Shown here one piece after another: positions 1 through 5,399 of a stretch of 9,418 nt of DNA; positions within the stretch are counted from its first letter, which is position 1, and each line of letters begins with the position of its first letter. This DNA comes from Lentisphaeria bacterium (GTDB lineage: Bacteria; Verrucomicrobiota; Lentisphaeria; Oligosphaerales; Oligosphaeraceae). The stretch lies in contig JAEDMH010000089.1 of assembly GCA_016303095.1 (NCBI GenBank), forward strand, positions 1-9,418. The letters run 5' to 3'. Position numbers and translations under genes: made by a program. Under the pieces are notes generated by a model. It saw only the letters and a program-made list of their open reading frames with translations. It had not been told where the DNA came from and did not search any database.

Positions 1-138
1 CGTGGCCCCGCGCAGCGGGCCTTCCGTGGCTTCCGTGTCTCCCCTCCGTGGCTTCCGTGGCCCCGCGCAGCGGGCCTTCCGTGGCTTCCGTGTCTCCCCT
101 CCGTGCCCTCCGTGGCCCCGCAGGGCATCTCCGTGTCT
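1..138. repeat. 55-bp tandem repeat with internal CCGTG motif and small hairpin, adjoining the nth stop codon
   Basis: Positions 1-55 and 56-110 are two copies of one unit: the first 50 bases are identical and 53 of 55 match overall. A third, degenerate copy begins at 111. It matches the unit start (111-120) and then resumes at a later part of it (131-138). CCGTG occurs at 24, 33, 46, 55, 79, 88, 101, 110 and 131, so there is a shorter periodicity inside the unit. Each full unit contains a perfect short hairpin, CCCGC-GCA-GCGGG, at 7-19 and 62-74. The array is cut by the left edge, so its true copy number is unknown. Its last bases overlap the TAG of nth (139-137). In the nth transcript it would be the 3' untranslated region, where the hairpins could slow or end transcription, but no U-run follows. 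No gene is seen here. Confidence 0.85.
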
Positions 139-808
139 AGGATAGTTCTTTTGCCGGGCAGAGGTCAGCGAGGGGGCAGTGGTGGCAGCGGGGATTTCGG
201 GCGGTGCAGACGTATCGTCCGTGGAGGAGGAGATAGTGGTGTGCCTGGGGGAGATAGGCTTTTGGCGTGCGTTTTTCCAGGAGAGCGGAGACCTCCTCGG
301 GAGTGTTGGCGGGGGCCAGGCGGGTGCGGTTGGCGACCCGGAAAATATGGGTGTCCACGGCCACCACGGGCACCCCGAAGCCTACGTTCAGAACCACCTT
401 GGCCGTTTTCATGCCCACGCCGGGGAGGGACATGAGGGAGGCCAGATCCCGGGGCACCTCCCCTCCGAACTCCTCCTCCAGTTTTTGACACAACCCAAGG
501 ATAGAGCGGGACTTGTTCCGATAGAGCCCGATGGTGCGGGTGGCCTCCTGGAGGGCTTCCTCTCCCCAGGCCAGAAAATCTCGGGGGGTCTTTCGCTGAG
601 GAAAGAAGGCCCGGGTGGCCTGGTTCACAGAACGATCCGTGGCCTGGGCCGACAACACCACGGCCACCAGAAGCTGGAAGACGTTGCCGAATTCCAACTC
701 CGGCTTGGGGTCGATGACGGCGGCAAGGCGCCGGAAAAGCTCCTGGGTGTCCCGCTGGCTCAAGGGACGGGGCAGGGCTTTCTTGGGGGAGGAACCCGGA
801 ATGGCCAT
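137..808 (-). CDS. nth: Endonuclease III (DNA glycosylase/AP lyase)
   Basis: This is a bifunctional base-excision-repair enzyme: it removes oxidised pyrimidines from DNA and cleaves the abasic site by beta-elimination. With the start used here it has 223 residues, close to E. coli Nth (211). The helix-hairpin-helix motif LPGVGMKTA is at residues 128-136 and holds the catalytic lysine K134. The catalytic aspartate D152 lies in VDTHIFR. Four cysteines (201, 208, 211, 217), spaced C-x6-C-x2-C-x5-C, form the [4Fe-4S] site. The N-terminal LLVAVVLSAQATD block is also typical. The frame is open to a TTG at 934, but that would put 42 low-complexity residues inside the preceding ettA gene. The ATG at 808 lies 10 nt after the ettA stop and starts just ahead of the conserved fold. 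It has no good Shine-Dalgarno site, so translational coupling to ettA is likely. Its stop codon sits at the edge of the tandem repeat. Confidence 0.96.
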   Translation of the reverse strand: MAIPGSSPKKALPRPLSQRDTQELFRRLAAVIDPKPELEFGNVFQLLVAVVLSAQATDRSVNQATRAFFPQRKTPRDFLAWGEEALQEATRTIGLYRNKSRSILGLCQKLEEEFGGEVPRDLASLMSLPGVGMKTAKVVLNVGFGVPVVAVDTHIFRVANRTRLAPANTPEEVSALLEKRTPKAYLPQAHHYLLLHGRYVCTARNPRCHHCPLADLCPAKELS

Positions 809-818
809 GGCGACGTGG

Positions 819-2486
819 CTAGAACGTGCGGTATTTTTCCCGGCGATGGGCGAAGCCGCTTTCCGAGGTAAGATATTTGGCTTCGTAGTCCGCAAAGTTT
901 CCGGGGAACCAGACGAGTTTTCCATCTCCTTCAAAGAGAAGAAGATGTGTGCAGATTCGATCCAGGAAGTAACGATCGTGGCTGATCACCATGGCGCATC
1001 CGGTGAAGTTCCGGATGGCATTTTCCAGCACCCGCATAGTGTTCACATCCAGGTCGTTGGTGGGCTCGTCCAGCAGCAGGAGATTTCCGCCTCGGCGCAG
1101 GAGTTTGGCCAGATGGACCCGGTTGCGTTCGCCGCCGGAGAGCTGTCCCACCAGCTTTTGCTGGGCGGGGCCCCGGAAATTGAATTTGGAGACATAGGCT
1201 CTGCCGTTGATGCTTTTTCCGCCCACCAGGAGATTTTCCTGGCCGTCGGTGATTTCCTCGTAGACCGTGCGTGCGTCGTCCAATTCATCTCGGTTTTGGT
1301 CGATGTAGGAGAGTTCCACGGTGGAGCCCAGCTGGATAGTGCCGGCATCTGGGGTATCCAGCCCCATGATCATGCGGAAGAGGGTGGTTTTTCCGGTGCC
1401 ATTGGGTCCGATGATGCCCACCACGGCGCCGGGGGGGACGGTGAAGGAGGCGTCCTGGATGAGGGGAGGACGTCCCGGGAAGGCCTTGGTGAGGCCCTCC
1501 ACGGTGAGCACCTTGTCTCCCAGGCGTGCGCCGGGGGGGATTTGGATGGTCAGATCGTCCTTTTCCAGCTCGAAACTTTGGGCGGCCAGTTCCTGGTATC
1601 GGGTGATTCTAGCCTGGTTTTGCTTTTGGCGGGCGGCGGGAGTGGAGGAGATCCATTCCAGTTCTCGGGCCAGGAGTTTCTGGCGGGCGGACTCCTTTTT
1701 CTCCATCTGGCGGAGAATTTCCTGTTTTTGCTTCAGCCAGGAGGAGTAGTTTCCCTCGAAGGGGATGCCCCGGGTGTTTTCGATCTCCAGAATCCATTTG
1801 GTGATATGGTCTAGGAAATAGCGGTCGTGGGTCACGATAATGACGGTGCCCGGGTATTCCCGGAGGGCCTGTTCCAGCCAGGCGATGGTTTCGGCGTCCA
1901 GGTGGTTGGTGGGTTCGTCCAGGAGGAGGAGATCGGGTTTGGCCAGAAGGGCCTTGCAGAGAGCCACCCGGCGTTTTTCGCCCCCGGAGAGTTTCGTGAC
2001 ATCGGCGTCGTCGGGAGGGAGGACCAGGGCGTCGCTGGCCACATCCAGGAGGTGATCCAGATTCCATCCGTCCAGCCGGTCGATTTCATTTTGGAGGAAA
2101 TCGAACTCATCGTTGAGCTTGTCGGTCTCTTTTTGAGAGAGGTCGGGGTCTCCCATCTTTTCCATGACCTGATCGTAGCGGTCGATGAGGGCTTGAATGG
2201 GAGCCATGGCCTCTTCCAGATTCTGGCGCACATTCTTCTCCGGATTGAGGCGAGGCTCCTGGGGCACCAGCAGCACCCGCATGCCCTTGGTGATGGTGGC
2301 GGTCCCCAAAATCTCCGTGTCCTCCCCCGCCATGATCCGCAGCAAGGTGGATTTGCCGGCTCCGTTGTCTCCCACAATGCCGATCTTGGCGCCCAGGAAG
2401 AAGGAGAGGTTGAAATTCTGGAGAATCGGCTTGTCCCCGTAGAATTTGGACATGCCGAGCATTTGGAAGACGAATTGGGGGGCCAT
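819..2486 (-). CDS. ettA: Energy-dependent translational throttle protein EttA (ABC-F ATPase)
   Basis: This is a soluble ABC-F protein with two ATPase domains and no membrane segment. In E. coli, EttA binds the ribosomal E site and gates entry into elongation according to the ATP/ADP ratio. The length from the chosen start is 555 residues, the same as E. coli EttA, and the first residues MAPQFVFQM resemble the E. coli N-terminus. Domain 1 has Walker A GDNGAGKST (39-47), signature LSGGE (166-170) and LLLLDEPTNHLD (186-197). The inserted arm lies at about 95-140. The charged interdomain linker (P-site tRNA-interacting motif) is at about 245-305 and includes GNYSSWL and ELEW. Domain 2 has GPNGTGKTT (360-368), LSGGE (449-453) and LLLLDEPTNDLD (469-480). 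The frame extends to 2606, but those 40 residues are proline-rich leader translation. The leader just before the ATG is almost pure pyrimidine on the coding strand. EttA is more likely than an antibiotic-resistance ABC-F, given its length and its linker and arm features. Confidence 0.95.
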   Translation of the reverse strand: MAPQFVFQMLGMSKFYGDKPILQNFNLSFFLGAKIGIVGDNGAGKSTLLRIMAGEDTEILGTATITKGMRVLLVPQEPRLNPEKNVRQNLEEAMAPIQALIDRYDQVMEKMGDPDLSQKETDKLNDEFDFLQNEIDRLDGWNLDHLLDVASDALVLPPDDADVTKLSGGEKRRVALCKALLAKPDLLLLDEPTNHLDAETIAWLEQALREYPGTVIIVTHDRYFLDHITKWILEIENTRGIPFEGNYSSWLKQKQEILRQMEKKESARQKLLARELEWISSTPAARQKQNQARITRYQELAAQSFELEKDDLTIQIPPGARLGDKVLTVEGLTKAFPGRPPLIQDASFTVPPGAVVGIIGPNGTGKTTLFRMIMGLDTPDAGTIQLGSTVELSYIDQNRDELDDARTVYEEITDGQENLLVGGKSINGRAYVSKFNFRGPAQQKLVGQLSGGERNRVHLAKLLRRGGNLLLLDEPTNDLDVNTMRVLENAIRNFTGCAMVISHDRYFLDRICTHLLLFEGDGKLVWFPGNFADYEAKYLTSESGFAHRREKYRTF

Positions 2487-2728
2487 GGGCGGGAAAGGGG
2501 GAGGAAGGGGGGACAATTTTTGGGGAATCGGCGGTTCCGGGGAAGGGAAAACCTCCTTCCCTGCATTATGGTTAGGCCGATTTCCCCACGACGGTGGCGA
2601 GGGCAAGGCCGACAGGCGCCCTTTGCCCAGGAGAGAGGGGCTCCGTCTCCGGGAAGCCCCATAATGTAGCCCCTGGCACGCCTTCCCCCAGAGGAGGCGC
2701 CCCGTTCCCGACTCCCGCTTCCCCCTCT
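2487..2728. promoter_or_regulatory. Divergent intergenic region between ettA and the MoxR gene, with overlapping dyads
   Basis: These 242 bases must hold the start signals for both divergent transcripts. A dyad at 2601-2628 pairs GGGCAA (2601-2606) with TTGCCC (2623-2628), and GGC (2607-2609) with GCC (2618-2620). It lies about midway between the two start codons. A second stem pairs CCC-a-GGAGA (2626-2634, one bulged A) with TCTCCGGG (2646-2653). A third pairs GGGGCT (2637-2642) with AGCCCC (2655-2660). The second stem shares bases 2626-2628 with the first and interlocks with the third, so they are alternatives. CATAAT, which resembles a -10 element, occurs at 2660-2665 on the plus strand and at 2570-2565 on the minus strand. 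Neither has a convincing -35, so no promoter is assigned. Both gene-proximal ends are pyrimidine-rich on their own coding strand. Confidence 0.4.
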
Positions 2729-3712
2729 ATGTCCCAGCGCCTGAACCAGACCCGCCATTCTCTGGAACTTCTCCGCAACGAGCTTTCCAAGGTCTTTGTG
2801 GGGCAGCATGAGGCTGTGGAGCAAATCCTCATCGCCTTGCTGGCCGGGGGCCATGCCCTGCTCACTGGCGTGCCGGGCCTGGGGAAGACCAAGTTGGTGA
2901 AAAGCCTCTCCTGTCTCCTGGGACTCTCCTTCCGCCGCATCCAGTTCACCCCCGATCTGATGCCCGCCGATATTCTGGGCGGGGAGATTTTGGAGGAGGA
3001 TCCCGAAAGCGGAAGACGGCATTTTCGCTTTTTGGAGGGGCCGATCTTCTCCCAATTTGTGCTGGCGGATGAAATCAACCGCACGCCGCCCAAGACTCAG
3101 GCTGCCCTTTTGGAGGCCATGGGGGAGGGGCAGGTGACCTCCGGCGGGGCCACCCGCTCCCTTCCTGCTCCTTTCTTTGTGCTGGCCACCCAGAATCCCC
3201 TGGAACTGGAGGGCACCTATCCCCTGCCGGAGGCGCAATTGGATCGTTTTCTTCTGGAGGTAGTCATGGAGTATCTATCTCCGGAGGAGGAACTTCGCAT
3301 GGTTGAGGAGACCACGGGGGGAGAGGCGCCGGAGCTGTCGCCGGTGTTGTCTGGGGAGGCGTTGCAGGAGATGCAGGCCTTGTGCCGGGAGATTGTGGCT
3401 CCCCGGGGCATCTTGGAGGAGGCGGTCTGGCTTTGCGAGGCCACCCGTCCCCAGAGTCCCCAGGCTTTGCCTCCCTTCCAGGAGTATGGGAAATGGGGGG
3501 CGGGCAGCCGCGGGGTGCAGTCTTTGGTCCTAGCGGGGAAGGGCCGGGCGTTGCTCCAGGGGCGGGGCAATGTGAGCCACGAGGATCTCCTGATGGTATT
3601 GAAGCCTGTGCTGCGCCATCGTCTCATTCTCAATTACCGTGCGGCGGCGGCGGGGGTCACCGCCGACTCCCTTCTGGCGGAACTGGGCAAGGCCGCCCAA
3701 CGCTTCCGATAA
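2729..3712 (+). CDS. MoxR-family AAA+ ATPase
   Basis: This is a cytoplasmic AAA+ ATPase of the MoxR type, a family of chaperone-like ATPases that often act with VWA-domain proteins in enzyme maturation or envelope stress functions. The protein has 327 residues, normal for MoxR proteins. Walker A is GVPGLGKTK (47-55), Walker B VLADEINR (111-118), sensor 1 ATQNP (153-157), and the family-typical block EAQLDRF ends at 174 with the arginine R173. WGAGSRGVQSL (256-266) is the sensor-2 region, normally GASPR. The C-terminal lid follows. The start is the ATG at 2729; an upstream in-frame ATG at 2594 would add 45 proline/glycine-rich residues with no family match. There is no Shine-Dalgarno site, and 11 pyrimidines precede the ATG. 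The usual MoxR partners (DUF58, transglutaminase-like, VWA proteins) are not next to it: metF follows after 70 nt and ettA lies divergently upstream. Its specific client is therefore unknown. Confidence 0.92.
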   Translation: MSQRLNQTRHSLELLRNELSKVFVGQHEAVEQILIALLAGGHALLTGVPGLGKTKLVKSLSCLLGLSFRRIQFTPDLMPADILGGEILEEDPESGRRHFRFLEGPIFSQFVLADEINRTPPKTQAALLEAMGEGQVTSGGATRSLPAPFFVLATQNPLELEGTYPLPEAQLDRFLLEVVMEYLSPEEELRMVEETTGGEAPELSPVLSGEALQEMQALCREIVAPRGILEEAVWLCEATRPQSPQALPPFQEYGKWGAGSRGVQSLVLAGKGRALLQGRGNVSHEDLLMVLKPVLRHRLILNYRAAAAGVTADSLLAELGKAAQRFR

Positions 3713-3782
3713 AAAAAGCGTCATCCCCTGCCTTCCCTTCCCCTCCCCGCCATGGGGCCACCCTCTGTTTCTTCTCTTCCCC

Positions 3783-4661
3783 ATGAAACTCTCCACTCTC
3801 CTTCAGCAATCCCGCCGCTGCCTCTCCTTCGAGGTCTTCCCTCCCAAGACCAGCACCGCCTTCGCCAGCATCCAGAAGGCCACCTTTGCCATTGCCCAGC
3901 AAAAACCCTCCTTCATCAGTGTCACTTATGGCGCGGGGGGCGGCACCAGCGCCTACACCTTGGAGATGGCCCGGGAGATCCAGAACCGGTTTCAGGTGCC
4001 GGCGCTGGCCCATCTCACCTGCGTCTCCTCCCGTCGGGAAACGGTGCTTCAGCGCATCCGGGAGATTCAGGCGGCGGGGCTGGAGAATGTGATGGCCCTG
4101 CGGGGGGATTTGACGCCGGAGTTGGAGGCTTCGGATCGGAGTCAGTGGAACTATCACCATGCGGTGGAGCTGGTGAGGGAGATTCGGAGCCTGGCCCCGG
4201 AACTCTGCATCGGCGGCGCCTGCTATCCGGAAGTGCATCCCGAATCCCCCAACCAGCGGGAGGATATCGCCCATCTCAAGGAGAAAGTGGAGGCGGGCTG
4301 CCAGTTCCTCACCACCCAGATGTTCTTCGACAACAATCTCTTCTATAATTTCCTCTATAAGATTCGGGAAGCGGGGATTTTGGTGCCGGTGCTTCCGGGC
4401 ATCATGCCCATTACCAAGGCCACCCAGGTGGCCCGGGCCATCCGGCTCTCCGGCTCCTTCATGCCCCAGCGCTTCAAGAGCCTGGTGGATTGCTTCGGAG
4501 AAAACCCGGCAGCCATGGAACAGGCCGGCATCGCCTATGCCACCGACCAGATCATCGATCTCTTCGCCAATGGCATCCATCATGTCCACGTCTATTCCAT
4601 GAACAATCCCGCCGTCGCCGCCAAGATCCAGGAGAATCTCTCCCACATCTTGGAAGGCTGA
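3783..4661 (+). CDS. metF: 5,10-methylenetetrahydrofolate reductase
   Basis: This FAD enzyme reduces 5,10-methylene-tetrahydrofolate to 5-methyl-tetrahydrofolate, the methyl donor for methionine synthase. The protein has 292 residues, like bacterial MetF (E. coli 296), and covers the whole TIM barrel. Visible motifs are FEVFPPKT (16-23) with the catalytic glutamate E17, VTYGAGG (47-53), HLTC (77-80), LRGD (106-109) with the flavin-modulating aspartate D109, YPEVHPE (148-154), TQMFFDN (178-184) and PGIMPI (205-210). The C-terminus keeps the family block YATDQIIDLFANG followed by YSMNNP. The start is the ATG at 3783; the frame is open upstream, but those residues overlap the end of the MoxR gene. 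The leader has 21 pyrimidines in its last 22 bases and no Shine-Dalgarno site. The next gene begins 12 nt after its TGA, and together with metH they make a methionine-synthesis cluster. Confidence 0.96.
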   Translation: MKLSTLLQQSRRCLSFEVFPPKTSTAFASIQKATFAIAQQKPSFISVTYGAGGGTSAYTLEMAREIQNRFQVPALAHLTCVSSRRETVLQRIREIQAAGLENVMALRGDLTPELEASDRSQWNYHHAVELVREIRSLAPELCIGGACYPEVHPESPNQREDIAHLKEKVEAGCQFLTTQMFFDNNLFYNFLYKIREAGILVPVLPGIMPITKATQVARAIRLSGSFMPQRFKSLVDCFGENPAAMEQAGIAYATDQIIDLFANGIHHVHVYSMNNPAVAAKIQENLSHILEG

Positions 4662-4673
4662 GGACACCCCAAA

Positions 4674-5363
4674 ATGTCCTTTCCCGTCCGCCGCATTGTC
4701 CTGGAGCTCCCTCCCGTCTCCTTCCGGGAGGTCATGCGCTATGCCCGGGCCGGGGGAGAGCCCGAGGAGCGGTTCCTCCAAGAGGCCCGGAGCCTGGCGG
4801 AGGAAACCGCACCCCTGCTCACCGGACGGGTCTGCTACGGGGAGACGGAGGTGACCCTGACGCCTCCTGCGGTGAAATGCGGGGAGGCCCTCTCCCTGGA
4901 ATCCCAGGATCTCTGCCGCAATCTCCAGGGATGCGTCCGGGTGGTTCTCTTCGCCGCCACCATCGGGCTGGAATGGGATCGGCGCATCGCCCGGGAAGGG
5001 CGTCTCTCTCCCCTCCGGGGACTCCTGCTGCAAGCTCTAGGGGCGGAACGCATTGAAGCGTTATGCGATGTCTTCTGCCAGGAGAGGGCGGAGGCCATGG
5101 CCTCCCGGGGGCTCTATGCCCGCCCCCGATTCAGCCCCGGGTACGGAGACCTTCCCCTGGAGACCCAACGCCCCCTGCTCCAGCTCCTGGACGCCTCCCG
5201 GCAAATCGGGGTGGGTCTGAATCAGAGTCTTCTCATGAGCCCCTCCAAATCCGTCACGGCCCTCCAGGGCTTTGCCCCCACTCCTTTCTGCCTCCGTTCC
5301 GGAGCGAACTCCTCGGGATGCGAGGGGTGCGCCCGGAGGGAAACCTGCCTCTATCGGCGGTGA
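4674..5363 (+). CDS. Stand-alone methionine synthase (MetH) reactivation-domain protein with cysteine-rich tail
   Basis: The protein has 229 residues and resembles the C-terminal AdoMet-binding activation domain of full-length MetH. That domain restores cob(II)alamin to methylcobalamin using AdoMet and an electron donor. The diagnostic block is RFSPGYGDLP (152-161), matching RPAPGY in E. coli MetH with its AdoMet-binding arginine. It is followed by IGVGLNQSLLMSPSKSV (178-194), matching the IGMKLTES..MWPGASV region. ALGAERIEAL (121-130) fits the helix that carries another AdoMet contact, probably E128. The tail has cysteines 206, 216, 219 and 225 (C-x9-C-x2-C-x5-C), which E. coli MetH lacks; these could bind a metal or Fe-S cluster (inference). 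It lies 12 nt after metF and 36 nt before a metH that lacks exactly this domain. A comparable split is known from Thermotoga maritima (TM0268/TM0269). The ATG at 4674 is preceded by an A/C-rich stretch rather than a clear ribosome site. Confidence 0.88.
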   Translation: MSFPVRRIVLELPPVSFREVMRYARAGGEPEERFLQEARSLAEETAPLLTGRVCYGETEVTLTPPAVKCGEALSLESQDLCRNLQGCVRVVLFAATIGLEWDRRIAREGRLSPLRGLLLQALGAERIEALCDVFCQERAEAMASRGLYARPRFSPGYGDLPLETQRPLLQLLDASRQIGVGLNQSLLMSPSKSVTALQGFAPTPFCLRSGANSSGCEGCARRETCLYRR

Positions 5364-5399
5364 ACCTGCCTTTCTTCTTCCCTTTCCCCCCCTCTCCTC
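5364..5399 (+). promoter_or_regulatory. Polypyrimidine leader of metH
   Basis: The 36 bases between the activation-protein stop and the metH ATG contain 34 pyrimidines, and the last 31 (5369-5399) are uninterrupted C/T. No Shine-Dalgarno-like purine run exists in front of this well-conserved gene. Similar but shorter tracts precede metF, the MoxR gene, ettA and the DeoR gene. The tract may act as an unstructured, S1-protein-binding initiation site (inference). Confidence 0.45.

Noticed and set aside
1..138. CRISPR array
   Set aside because: The units are contiguous without variable spacers and built from short CCGTG steps; no cas gene is present.
809..934. Upstream extension of nth to the TTG at 934
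   Set aside because: It adds 42 non-conserved residues lying inside ettA; the ATG at 808 gives the family length.
615..1814. Long plus-strand open frame of about 400 codons opposite ettA
   Set aside because: It is the shadow of the well-supported ettA on the other strand; its translation is low-complexity and rich in G, V and F with no recognisable domain.
819..2486. ABC-F antibiotic-resistance (ribosome protection) gene
   Set aside because: Length, arm, linker and N-terminal sequence follow EttA, a housekeeping factor; the long interdomain linker extension typical of resistance ABC-F proteins is not seen.
2487..2606. Upstream extension of EttA by 40 residues
   Set aside because: The residues are proline-rich leader translation; the ATG at 2486 restores the exact 555-residue length and N-terminal match to E. 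coli EttA.
2626..2660. H-type pseudoknot formed by the second and third stems of the divergent region
   Set aside because: A single base (2654) would have to span the 8-bp first stem, which is sterically implausible; the stems are better read as alternatives.
1832..3238. Minus-strand open frame of 468 codons spanning ettA, the intergenic region and the MoxR gene
   Set aside because: It covers part of ettA in another frame and the MoxR gene antisense; the R/P/S-rich composition is typical of GC-rich non-coding frames.
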